In this document: in pieces, positions 1 through 8,134 of the stretch | Position numbering within the stretch: position 1 is the first letter of the stretch | How the letters are laid out: each line of letters opens with the position of its first letter | NCBI GenBank assembly: GCA_024229495.1 | Contig: JAAESJ010000658.1 | Span: 1-43,425, forward strand | Direction of reading: 5' to 3' | Length of the DNA stretch: 43,425 nucleotides | DNA from: Verrucomicrobiaceae bacterium | GTDB taxonomy: Bacteria; Verrucomicrobiota; Verrucomicrobiia; Verrucomicrobiales; DEV007 | Notes under the pieces: generated by a model | Database searches by the model: none | What the model was told of the DNA's origin: nothing | What the model saw: only the letters and a program-made list of their open reading frames with translations | Translations under genes and position numbers: made by a program

Positions 1-1
1 C

Positions 2-154
2 GGTAAGGAGGAGGGTTTATGGATGTGGTGGCATGAAAACGGGCAGAAGGGTGGTGAAAGAAACTACAGGGACGGGGTGCTTGTTTCGCGAAAGTGGTGG
101 AATGATAAGGGTGAGCCTATAGATGTTTTTGGGCGGCGCATAAATGACCCATGA
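2..154 (+). CDS. MORN-repeat (YwqK-like) protein, C-terminal end, 5' truncated by window
   Basis: Reading frame 2 is open from the first bases to a TGA at 152-154 and encodes about 50 residues. It contains the MORN-type pattern G-x-W-x-W-W-x-E-N-G-Q-K-x-x-E-x-N-Y-x-D-G, followed by a second partial unit ending W-W-N-D-K-G-E-P. Such repeats occur in the widespread YwqK/MORN_2 family of bacterial repeat proteins, often secreted or lipid-anchored, with no settled function. The start and most of the protein lie upstream of the window, so signal peptide and length are unknown. It is too short and too open-ended to be picked up as a complete gene. The antisense frame here, 17-265, looks like its shadow. 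Confidence 0.7.
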   Translation, partial: GKEEGLWMWWHENGQKGGERNYRDGVLVSRKWWNDKGEPIDVFGRRINDP

Positions 155-283
155 ACCCCGCACCCTGGCTCCTGATTCCTGTGCCCTGCTCACTGCCCCC
201 CAATCAAGCGACCTGCAGCGTGGGTAGTGCCCAGTCAGTGATGGATTATCAGGGGAGCTCCCCACTTCATGGTTCAGCCCTTC

Positions 284-1528
284 TTACTCAAACCAGCTGT
301 AGGACTGGATGTCGATAACCTCAACCTGGTTGTTGCTTGCCGGGTTCTGCGGGAAACGCAGAGAGGCAATGACGGTGAGGTTTTTTTCAACGGCAGGAAG
401 GCCCGGAATGCTATCCTGAGATGAGTCAAGGCGGGCAATGAGCTTTTCTCCGAACAGGGTTTCACGGTCGATGTATCCGTAGATGAAGAAATTCGGACTG
501 CCGGGGTAGTATATCTCCACACAGTGCCAGCGGTCTTGATCCTCAAAGTCATTGGCAAAGAAATCGCCATTGCGTAACTTGGCCCTGAATTGCTGAGCCG
601 TGGCAGGGCGGGATGATTTGAATGTATCCAGTGGCATTGGCTGGTATCCAAAGGAAACCTCCCAATGCATTTTGATGTCATCCTTACTGCTCTGGATGAA
701 GGCAAAATATCGTTGTTGATCGAGCTTGCCGATTCTTACAGCAAGCAGGATGGCGTAATTACCGCTCTTCAGCTTCACCTTATTGGTGTCGATAATCTCA
801 CTGTAGCGTTCATTATTCGGGTGGATGGCACTGTTCTTTATGCGTTCACCGGTGATTTCAGGATGGGTGACCAGCGCCAGCTGTTCCTCGGGGGTTTTTG
901 CTGCCGCAAAGGCATGGATCATCTCAAGGCAATGATCCCGTTCATTGCGTGTGAGTGATATGGGGATGGAATTTTCCGGGTTTCCGTTTGATGGAGATTT
1001 CTGGATTGGATCAGGTGTAATTGGGGCTTCATTTAAATCTGCGGTCACTGCCTTTCCGCCATTGAATACCAGCATCATCAATAAAGTGACACCCGCAGTG
1101 AGAATAACGGCCAGGAGTGCGAACAAAAGGATGCGCCTTGCCTTTTCCCATGGGCGAAGGTGCATTTTCCGGCGCACTCTGCGTATGCGCATCTGGGTTT
1201 TATCGTCAGGATCTATCTCCAGGAACTCAGTGGTGTCAGTATCATGTTGGAGTTCCTGATCGTCATCCTGAATGCTTTCCCAGGTTGGGCTCATTTTAGA
1301 TGTTACCTTTCGCTGGCGCTGTGAATGAGTTGGAGGCGTTGCTGCTCGACTCGGTGCAGTTAATGCCGGGGGAGGGTCGTCATCTTTTCCGAGGGGATTG
1401 TTGCAATAGGGGCAAGCAAGCTGGCTTCGCCTCGATTTCGCACGGATTCTGACTTGCCGTTTACAGCACGGGCAGTTCACGACCTGCCATTGGCTTGCAA
1501 GCGCACCGGGGTCATTATTGGATTTCAT
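284..1528 (-). CDS. zinc-ribbon, single-TM protein (paralogue A)
   Basis: The 414-residue protein is of unknown function. It has a four-cysteine zinc ribbon at the N-terminus (C19, C22, C39, C42), a Pro/Thr/Gln-rich linker, an acidic stretch (about 88-110), a basic stretch (about 113-132), one transmembrane segment (about 133-155), a low-complexity linker, and a C-terminal domain from about residue 195. Basic residues before the helix suggest a cytoplasmic ribbon and an extracytoplasmic C-domain. The C-domain begins with a helix of the F-x-x-A-K-T-x-E-E type and ends in a beta-rich part, somewhat like NTF2/SnoaL folds, but I cannot assign it. It is clearly paralogous to the gene just upstream (1594-2838), which has the same length and order. 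It is the last gene of the operon behind a penicillin-binding protein, 65 bases after its paralogue. No good Shine-Dalgarno site precedes the ATG. Confidence 0.85.
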   Translation of the reverse strand: MKSNNDPGALASQWQVVNCPCCKRQVRIRAKSRRSQLACPYCNNPLGKDDDPPPALTAPSRAATPPTHSQRQRKVTSKMSPTWESIQDDDQELQHDTDTTEFLEIDPDDKTQMRIRRVRRKMHLRPWEKARRILLFALLAVILTAGVTLLMMLVFNGGKAVTADLNEAPITPDPIQKSPSNGNPENSIPISLTRNERDHCLEMIHAFAAAKTPEEQLALVTHPEITGERIKNSAIHPNNERYSEIIDTNKVKLKSGNYAILLAVRIGKLDQQRYFAFIQSSKDDIKMHWEVSFGYQPMPLDTFKSSRPATAQQFRAKLRNGDFFANDFEDQDRWHCVEIYYPGSPNFFIYGYIDRETLFGEKLIARLDSSQDSIPGLPAVEKNLTVIASLRFPQNPASNNQVEVIDIQSYSWFE

Positions 1529-1593
1529 CGGAATTCTGCGGGAGAGGAATGATTTTTTATCAGATGAGTCGATGCAAGCACCAATGTGTTCAT

Positions 1594-2838
1594 TTATTCA
1601 ATGACCCATCCACTGGTGATGACTTCATCAATAATGACCTGGTTGGCGGATTTTGATTTTTCAGGATAACGCAGGCGAAGCGTGAAGAATTCCTTGCCCG
1701 CCTGCAGTGAGGATAAGAGGCCCGAACCCTTCATTACATAGCCATAGATTACGGTTGTTTGCTCCATGTTCGTTAACCGAAGGCATTGGTATTGCTTAGC
1801 CGTGAAGTTGAAGTTGTAATAGTCGTCTGGTTTCGCACGGACCCTGAAGAGGGTTGCTGAACCGGGTTTTTCCTCCATGAACTTACTCAGGCTCATTTCA
1901 GAGTAACCGACGAAGGATTCCCAATCGACCAGGAAGTGGTCTTCTTCGATGGCAACGACCGCATAGGCGGTTCTCATGTCCACGAGAGTGACTCCGATTG
2001 CGTAATACTTGTCCATGGAGGAGCTGTTATATTGATCAGTGAGTGATAGGTATTGGATTGGTCCCGGGTCGTGGGCTTTATAGTATTCAGTCATCAGTGG
2101 CTTCACTCGTTGCGGGGATCTTGTGAAAACCCTCCGTTCTTCGAGTGTCTTTGCTTCCAAGAAGTTTATGACCGCAGTGCTTGCCTTCTCATGAACGCCA
2201 CGAATCCCGTGTTTCTTAATGGCCTGTTGAACCGGGCTTATGGTGTGGGTTTTTGGTGCGGGCAAGGTTTCTTCTTGAACAGGCGTTTGAACCTTGGTGA
2301 CTACCTGCCCGGGTGGCTTGTTCTGTAGAGATTTAGCATCGATCTTTTTCTCTCGACTCCGTGGCAATATCGTTAATGAGGCGAGGATTAATGATGTTGC
2401 CATCACAAAAAAACCAATCCAGGGTTTGATTGAGTGTTTGTGCTGCCGTTGGGCTTTATTGGATCTTACCTTTTCATTATCGGTGGCGGGAATAGGATCT
2501 GAAGTTGCTCGAGGCGTGTCCCCCTGTTCATTATCGGTTTCCTTTGTATATTTCCGGGCGGTTAACGGTTTGATAGGCGCGACATCGTGAGGTTTTTCTC
2601 CACGACTTTTGGGGTTGGCATTCCGGATAATCATCTCAGGAAGCTCAATATTGATGGATTTTTTTTGAGCAGGAAGTGGCATGTGACCCCTGCCATTTTC
2701 TGAGATTGACCTTTCTCCCACCACATCTGCAATGGCGCCACACGCCGGACATGAGGCGAGCTCATCTTTTTTATCATTGCCCTCGAACTCGGTGAGGCAC
2801 TCCGGGCAGGTCATTATATGATGATCGGAATCCGGCAT
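1594..2838 (-). CDS. zinc-ribbon, single-TM protein (paralogue B)
   Basis: This 414-residue protein of unknown function is the tandem paralogue of the gene at 284-1528. The N-terminal zinc ribbon uses C11, C14, C30 and C33. A charged linker of about 100 residues follows, then one transmembrane segment (about 141-158), a second linker, and a C-terminal domain (about 200-414). That domain shares with its paralogue the F-L-E-A-K-T-x-E-E helix, a D-W-E-S-F-V-G-Y / H-W-E-V-S-F-G-Y strand, an I-Y-G-Y motif and the closing N-Q-V-x-x-I-D sequence. The two ribbons and linkers have diverged far more than the C-domains. It lies 44 bases downstream of the penicillin-binding protein and is probably co-transcribed with it, which suggests a cell-envelope role. 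The function is unknown. Confidence 0.85.
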   Translation of the reverse strand: MPDSDHHIMTCPECLTEFEGNDKKDELASCPACGAIADVVGERSISENGRGHMPLPAQKKSINIELPEMIIRNANPKSRGEKPHDVAPIKPLTARKYTKETDNEQGDTPRATSDPIPATDNEKVRSNKAQRQHKHSIKPWIGFFVMATSLILASLTILPRSREKKIDAKSLQNKPPGQVVTKVQTPVQEETLPAPKTHTISPVQQAIKKHGIRGVHEKASTAVINFLEAKTLEERRVFTRSPQRVKPLMTEYYKAHDPGPIQYLSLTDQYNSSSMDKYYAIGVTLVDMRTAYAVVAIEEDHFLVDWESFVGYSEMSLSKFMEEKPGSATLFRVRAKPDDYYNFNFTAKQYQCLRLTNMEQTTVIYGYVMKGSGLLSSLQAGKEFFTLRLRYPEKSKSANQVIIDEVITSGWVIE

Positions 2839-2882
2839 TTTACCGTTCTATATTACTTGGGATAGCCCGGGCTTCCACGTCA

Positions 2883-5369
2883 TTAATCCACTGCTGGAAT
2901 CTCAATCGGCTTCGGTGCAGGTATGGGGATCTGGGTTTCTGCTCCGTCCAGTGTCACTTGATTAACCGCAGTGGCCCGGCGGATTTCACCCTCTTGACCC
3001 GCGACCTGAGCACGCAGGACCGGTTGCTGGGATGAGTAAGGGTCGCTGGTTCCAACCACTGTTGGCGAGGTCATCAGGATTGCCCTGGATGATTGCGCTG
3101 CGAGTAATGGCCGTGGTGGCGGTTTGCTGGTTGGGAAACCGGTAATGAGTGGGTGCTCAATGCGTTCTCTATCGGTTGAATGAAAGCGACAATAATGCCG
3201 AAAATCATTTTTTTTCCGGATGAATTCCTTGTAAGTACAACGTTGAATTTTCCGTGCCCCCTGTTCTTTTCCCGGTAGTTCCTCGTAGCATGAATCCGTT
3301 GCCAAGTGGCCGGATTTGATGCATATCTCGACCGTTTGGCAGCCGTCTGGAACAGGTATTCGCTTTGAAGGGAAGGCTTCAGATGAGGCATTCATCACGT
3401 CTACCCATACAGGGAGTGCAATGGCGTTACTAAAGGCACCGCGATAGATCGTTTTCGGGTAGTCGAATCCGGTCCACACACCACACGTCACTTCGCTGTT
3501 GTAACCGATAAACCACAAGTCCGTAAAATTGTGGGTAGTTCCAGTTTTTCCCGCGGCATTTTTGTCACGCAGTCCGTATTTACTGTAGGATTCTTTTGCG
3601 GTTCCCCGTTCCAGTGCATCCTGCAGGCAACTGTTTACCTGGTATGCCGTGACCGGGTCGATGGCATTGGAGAGCTTGGTGCTTGGTTCACTAAAGATTG
3701 TCGAACCGCTGGCATCCACGATTGAGGAGATGATGTGTAAGGTGTCTGGCCGGCTTCCCGCATTGGGAAAGATCGTGAATGCCATGCATAATTCCTTGAG
3801 GCTGACAGCACTGCTCCCCAGCAGGGTCTTGTCATATTCGTCCATTGGAGAGCGGATTCCTGCTTTTCTGGCAACAGCGCTTACCTTTTTGCGGCCGATT
3901 TTCTTACCAATCCTGACCGTGGCTGCGTTTTTCGAATGAACCAAGGCTTCTCTGGCCGGGATATCACCGAGGTAGTTTACCACTTCGGACTCTCCACCCC
4001 ATTCACCAAGAATTCCCGTAATTCCACCGATTGCTACACTGCGGTTGTCAATCGGGGTGTCCTTGATTATCGAGCCGGGGAAATAGCCCTCGGAATAGGC
4101 TGTGGCATAAACAAAGGGTTTGAAAGCAGTTCCGGCTGGGCGCTGAGACTGGAATGTCCTGTTCAACTGGCTGTCACCAAAATTACGCCCGCCCAGCATC
4201 GCGATGATGGCTCCGGTCTTGTTTTCGATCATCAAGACAGCACCTTGCAGGTAATCGGGAACTCTCTTGGCTTTAACCGTCGACTGGTCGTTCTTCTCGA
4301 GAGGGTCAGGAAGTGTTTTATTTTCCCTGTATTGTGAGTAAGTGGGGTGCTGGTAGCCTTGATGTTTTTCCACTTCGCTCAGGTTTCGGAGCAGGCTTTG
4401 CCGAGCCGTCTGCTGAGCGGTATTGTCAATCGTGGTATAAATCCTGAATCCTCCTCCACCCGCACTTTCAAATCCGATTTGGTCGATGACCTGGAGACGG
4501 GTCATTTCCTGGACATAGGAATTTTGCTGCCCCTTGGGATTGGTCAGGGTTACCGGTTCCTTTAGGTATAGGGTGAGTTGAGAGTTACTAACCATGCCTT
4601 CCGTATGCATTCGCTGAAGCACGTGATTACGGGCTTTGCGTGCACCGATCGGGTTTTTGCGTGGGGATAGGCGTGAAGGACTCTTTATGAGTCCACACAG
4701 GGTAGCCGATTCGACCACATCGAGTTGGCTGGCTGATTTCCCAAAGTATCCACGTGCAGCTGACTCAATTCCGAAGTATCCACCGCCAAAGAAAATTCGA
4801 TTCAGGTAATGCTCAAGGATTTCCGGTTTGGTGAAATTTCTCTCTATTCTTTGCGCAAGGAAAGCCTCGATAACTTTTGTCTCAAGGTTTCGGTTTTTCC
4901 TCAGTTCGGGATAACATTGCTTGGCAAGCTGTTGGGTTATAGTGCTTGCGCCCTGCGTAACGCGTTTTGCCTTGATGTTCAGGATGGCTGCCCGGAGGAT
5001 CCCAACATAGTCGATCCCCTGATGCTGGAAGAAGCGGGAGTCTTCCACTGCAGTTAATGCCTGGATGAAATGGTAGGGAATTTCCTTTAGTTCAATGGGG
5101 CGCCTGTCTTCAATCTTAATTTGCCCTATCTCAACGCCGTGTCGGTCATAAATACGGCTTGGGATTTCAAGTTTACCAATGGCATTGAGGTTAAATTCCT
5201 CACTAAGTTCCCGGCGGGGCTTGAGAAAAAGAACGAGCGTAATCAATGCGGCAAGGCCGAGGATACAACTTGCTGCAAATAGGAATTTAATGGATCGTTT
5301 TAACACGATACAATGGATAGAGAGGTTAAATAGTCGGATGCCGTCGGAGGTGCCTCGTTTGAACAGCAT
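2883..5369 (-). CDS. class A penicillin-binding protein (PBP1A-type, GT51 + transpeptidase)
   Basis: The 828-residue bifunctional peptidoglycan synthase is anchored in the inner membrane by a helix at about 27-49. The GT51 glycosyltransferase domain (about 80-250) shows the ED-S-R-F-F motif with catalytic E109, the GASTITQQLAK motif (140-150) and the second conserved glutamate E186 in I-L-E-H-Y-L-N. The transpeptidase domain (about 370-665) has S-K-N at 479-481 and K-T-G-T at 608-611. In the position of the nucleophile serine of SxxK, however, the sequence reads T414-A-F-K417 (codon ACT at 4128-4130). Family knowledge says this serine forms the acyl-enzyme, so transpeptidation may be weakened or altered. 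A Pro-rich C-terminal tail follows. It heads a minus-strand operon with two zinc-ribbon proteins. It is divergent from the methyltransferase gene, with 53 bases between the starts. No clear Shine-Dalgarno site precedes the ATG. Confidence 0.95.
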   Translation of the reverse strand: MLFKRGTSDGIRLFNLSIHCIVLKRSIKFLFAASCILGLAALITLVLFLKPRRELSEEFNLNAIGKLEIPSRIYDRHGVEIGQIKIEDRRPIELKEIPYHFIQALTAVEDSRFFQHQGIDYVGILRAAILNIKAKRVTQGASTITQQLAKQCYPELRKNRNLETKVIEAFLAQRIERNFTKPEILEHYLNRIFFGGGYFGIESAARGYFGKSASQLDVVESATLCGLIKSPSRLSPRKNPIGARKARNHVLQRMHTEGMVSNSQLTLYLKEPVTLTNPKGQQNSYVQEMTRLQVIDQIGFESAGGGGFRIYTTIDNTAQQTARQSLLRNLSEVEKHQGYQHPTYSQYRENKTLPDPLEKNDQSTVKAKRVPDYLQGAVLMIENKTGAIIAMLGGRNFGDSQLNRTFQSQRPAGTAFKPFVYATAYSEGYFPGSIIKDTPIDNRSVAIGGITGILGEWGGESEVVNYLGDIPAREALVHSKNAATVRIGKKIGRKKVSAVARKAGIRSPMDEYDKTLLGSSAVSLKELCMAFTIFPNAGSRPDTLHIISSIVDASGSTIFSEPSTKLSNAIDPVTAYQVNSCLQDALERGTAKESYSKYGLRDKNAAGKTGTTHNFTDLWFIGYNSEVTCGVWTGFDYPKTIYRGAFSNAIALPVWVDVMNASSEAFPSKRIPVPDGCQTVEICIKSGHLATDSCYEELPGKEQGARKIQRCTYKEFIRKKNDFRHYCRFHSTDRERIEHPLITGFPTSKPPPRPLLAAQSSRAILMTSPTVVGTSDPYSSQQPVLRAQVAGQEGEIRRATAVNQVTLDGAETQIPIPAPKPIEIPAVD

Positions 5370-5422
5370 GACAGGGAGTGTTTCCGGTTCGCTGGACTGG
5401 AGGATTAGTATAAGCTAAGCTC

Positions 5423-6580
5423 ATGACAGAGCAAGTGGACGATGCGCATCCCAGGCAAGTAAATCCGCTACTTATAGAGAGCATACGCTCGGAAATTCAA
5501 GCGGTTGGAGGAGCTCTGAGCTTTGATCGCTATATGGAGCTCGCTCTTTATCATCCTGAATTAGGTTATTATACACATCCCCGAACGAGAATCGGTAAAG
5601 CTGGTGATTTCATCACTTCAGTAAGCATAGGCCACTGTTTCGGCAAACTGTTAGCCCGTCATCTGGTATCTCCAATTAGCAAACTGGCAGCCGGTTCCGG
5701 TGATATTGTGCTTGTTGAGGCTGGGGCAGAGGGAGGCCAATTGGGCCTTGATGTAATGCATGAGCTTGAAGATGTGCTTCCTGCATCCATATACGATCGC
5801 CTGTGCTATGTTGCCATTGAGCCCTTTCCATCCAAGAGGGAGCATTTGGCAAAGGTTTTTGGAGATGTAGATGCTGATCGTTTCAGGGTGGTTTCCGGGT
5901 GGCAGGAACTTGCAGGGTCAAGGGGGGTATTAATCGCCAATGAAATTCTTGATGCAATGCCTGTGAAGCGTTTGCGATGGAGGAACGGCAGTTGGCTTCA
6001 AATATGCGTGGCTAATGGGGAACAGGCAGGGTCGGTTTTCCATGAGGTGGAAATGCCTATTGAAAACCCGGAATTATCCGAAGTCGTCGATACATTGCCG
6101 CTGACACTTGAGGATGGCTTTACCATTGAGTTGAACATGGGGCTTAAGGGGTGGCTCCATGATTTGGCACAGGCATTTGAAATGCTGTATTGCTGCCTGA
6201 TCGATTACGGATTGTGTGAGGGCGAGGTTTTTTCCCCGGCAAGGAAATCAGGAACGTTAAGGGGATACCTGAGGCATCAAGCTCACGATTGCCCTTTCTC
6301 AAGGCCTGGCATAACTGATCTGACTGCGCATGTGGATTTTGACCGGGTGATGGCCATCGCCAAAACGACAGGATTTAATATTATTAACTTCACGGACCAG
6401 CACCGGTTTCTGGTAAATGCGGCTAAATCATGGTTGCTGGAGATTGAGCAATCAGGGGCTATGGATGATGAGACCAGGAAGTTGCTTCACCAGTTCCAAT
6501 CGCTATCTCATCCCACAATGATGGGAGGGGTGTTCAAGGTGTTGGAGATGACCAGGGGGATTCCTGACGGGTTCCTGTAA
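5423..6580 (+). CDS. class I SAM-dependent methyltransferase, MidA/NDUFAF7 family
   Basis: The 385-residue protein belongs to the COG1565 (DUF185) family. The mitochondrial member NDUFAF7 methylates an arginine of a complex I subunit, while bacterial substrates are mostly unknown. Recognisable features are the N-terminal signature F-D-R-Y-M-E-L-A-L-Y-H-P-E-L-G-Y-Y (about 33-49), the G-D-F-I-T-S-V-S motif (about 60-67), the glycine-rich SAM loop V-E-A-G-A-E-G-G-Q-L-G (about 97-107), and the A-N-E-I-L-D-A-M-P-V motif (about 170-179), all typical of the family. The length is usual. The ATG at 5423 lies just after a T-A-T-A-A-G box at about 5408-5413, so the leader may be very short. It is divergently oriented to the PBP gene and its stop abuts the stop of the convergent beta-propeller gene. 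It is a soluble cytoplasmic enzyme and the target protein cannot be told from context. Confidence 0.9.
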   Translation: MTEQVDDAHPRQVNPLLIESIRSEIQAVGGALSFDRYMELALYHPELGYYTHPRTRIGKAGDFITSVSIGHCFGKLLARHLVSPISKLAAGSGDIVLVEAGAEGGQLGLDVMHELEDVLPASIYDRLCYVAIEPFPSKREHLAKVFGDVDADRFRVVSGWQELAGSRGVLIANEILDAMPVKRLRWRNGSWLQICVANGEQAGSVFHEVEMPIENPELSEVVDTLPLTLEDGFTIELNMGLKGWLHDLAQAFEMLYCCLIDYGLCEGEVFSPARKSGTLRGYLRHQAHDCPFSRPGITDLTAHVDFDRVMAIAKTTGFNIINFTDQHRFLVNAAKSWLLEIEQSGAMDDETRKLLHQFQSLSHPTMMGGVFKVLEMTRGIPDGFL

Positions 6581-7882
6581 TTATTGCTGCTCGATCCGGT
6601 AGACGTGAGCTTTTCCTCGTGCGTAAATTGCCTTTCCGGCTACCGCGGGTGAAGCCATGAACCCGTCATCGAGATTATTGGAAGCCAGTAATTGGAATGT
6701 TTTTCCAGGCTTGATTACGTAAGCGTGGCCCATTTCGCTGAAGAAGTAAATGTGGCCATCCGCCATGATCGGCGATGCAGAAAAATGTCCGCGTAGCCGG
6801 TCACTCCATAACTCTTTGCCTGTAGCAATGTCGATACAGCTGAGGATTCCCTCATCAGTGGTCATGTAGAGTTGTTTGTCTATGACAATGGGAGAGGAGC
6901 GTTTCGGGACACGCTTGAAGATATCCCAGGCAATATGGCTTTTGGTAATGTTTCCCCGCGCCTGCGGATCCAGCTTCAGGGATACCAGGTGAGGTTTACC
7001 GTAACCGGTGTTGATGAGTGCGTGGCCATCGGCAATGACAGTGCGCGAAGCATTCGAATAGCCTTTATAGGTAATATGCCAGAGTTCCTTGCCGCTCTCC
7101 GGGGTATAGGCAAAGCACGCCTTGGCACCGGGGCTGATCATGATGGTTTCGTTGCCCACCTTGGTGAAAGTCGGCGTGGTATATGCCTTGCGGAGATCAC
7201 CGTCCCCACGGATTTTTCCTCCAGGCTCAATATCATCCCACTTGGTGGAACGGTCGGTTTTCCAGACGGTCTTGCCACTAGCCTTATCGAGAGCCACCAG
7301 ATATTGCACATCAATTCCATCCATGGTCAGGATAAGGAGGTCATTATAAATTACGGGTGATGAGCCAGGGCCACGAAAATGCCGGCAGGGAAGATCAGTG
7401 CGCTTCCAGAGAACCTTGCCGTTAGACGTGTCAATTGCTGCCGTGCCATAGCTGCCAAAATGGATATAGACGCGTCCTTTTTCTATTACTGGGGAAGGTG
7501 ATCCGTATCCGTTGATCGAGTTACCAAGGGGCTCGACTATCGTGTTGCTGAAGAGTGGAATACTGTGCAGGATTTCGCCTGATTTGGAACTGAGGCAGAG
7601 GGCACTCATTTTCTTGCCGTCTTTTGTGGCATTAGTGATCCAGACTTTTTCCTCTGCGATGACCGGCGATGACCAGGCGCGGCCTTCAATGGCGGTTTTC
7701 CAGACAATGTTTTCAGTTTCCGACCATTTCATTGGAAGACCGCGGGTGCCTGCTACAATGCCATTGTTGTTTGCGCCCCGGAATTCCGGCCATGTGTCTT
7801 TTTCTTGTGCCCCTCCACGATTGATAGAGGCAAGGAGGAGTATGGTGAGGATGGTGTTTTTCAAGGGATGCATGGTATTCAA
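6581..7882 (-). CDS. secreted PQQ-like beta-propeller repeat protein
   Basis: The 433-residue protein has a signal peptide (about residues 1-25, hydrophobic I-L-T-I-L-L-L-A, cleavage near G-A-Q). After W-P-E-F-R-G-A, a frequent start of this PVC-rich family, it carries repeated blades of the type G-K-x-L-W / G-K-E-L-W with A-x-D-x-x-x-G-K, characteristic of PQQ_2 (BamB-like) eight-bladed propellers. It lacks cytochrome motifs and I see no catalytic residues of quinoprotein alcohol dehydrogenases. It may therefore be a binding or scaffold propeller, or an uncharacterised dehydrogenase-like protein, in the periplasm. The TAA stop lies directly against the stop of the plus-strand methyltransferase gene with no base in between. 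It appears to be a single-gene unit whose promoter must lie in the shared 252-base interval before the sensor gene. Confidence 0.9.
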   Translation of the reverse strand: MNTMHPLKNTILTILLLASINRGGAQEKDTWPEFRGANNNGIVAGTRGLPMKWSETENIVWKTAIEGRAWSSPVIAEEKVWITNATKDGKKMSALCLSSKSGEILHSIPLFSNTIVEPLGNSINGYGSPSPVIEKGRVYIHFGSYGTAAIDTSNGKVLWKRTDLPCRHFRGPGSSPVIYNDLLILTMDGIDVQYLVALDKASGKTVWKTDRSTKWDDIEPGGKIRGDGDLRKAYTTPTFTKVGNETIMISPGAKACFAYTPESGKELWHITYKGYSNASRTVIADGHALINTGYGKPHLVSLKLDPQARGNITKSHIAWDIFKRVPKRSSPIVIDKQLYMTTDEGILSCIDIATGKELWSDRLRGHFSASPIMADGHIYFFSEMGHAYVIKPGKTFQLLASNNLDDGFMASPAVAGKAIYARGKAHVYRIEQQ

Positions 7883-8044
7883 GTGTTTTAAGATTCCCGC
7901 GTTCCCCTGCTCGGAGCAAGCTTTTCCGGTCTGGGATATGGGCTAAAGCGCTTGCGGGAAGGGGTTCGAGTCTCAGGGGGTCGGGTATTTTTATAAATTC
8001 ATGCCCTAATATCAACTTCCCGGCCTGAATGTGAGTGGTCAATC

Positions 8045-8073
8045 TTGCTTAACTACTAATTTTTTACTATTCT
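8045..8073 (+). promoter_or_regulatory. possible sigma-70-like promoter for the sensor/kinase run
   Basis: TTGCTT at 8045-8050 and TATTCT at 8068-8073 are 17 bases apart in an AT-rich stretch of the 252-base interval between the divergent propeller and sensor genes. The match to the consensus is only partial (3 of 6 and 4 of 6). It is placed about 60 bases before the sensor gene start. The rest of the interval holds no gene that I can support. Confidence 0.25.
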
Positions 8074-8134
8074 GAGCCTCATTGGGCCATTTATCACTAA
8101 TTTGAAAACGAAAATCAATTTACTTCCCTAGACG

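Noticed and set aside
7950-7985. GGTTCGAGTC resembling a tRNA T-loop
   Set aside because: The flanking bases do not form a five-base T-stem, and no acceptor or anticodon arm can be built around it.
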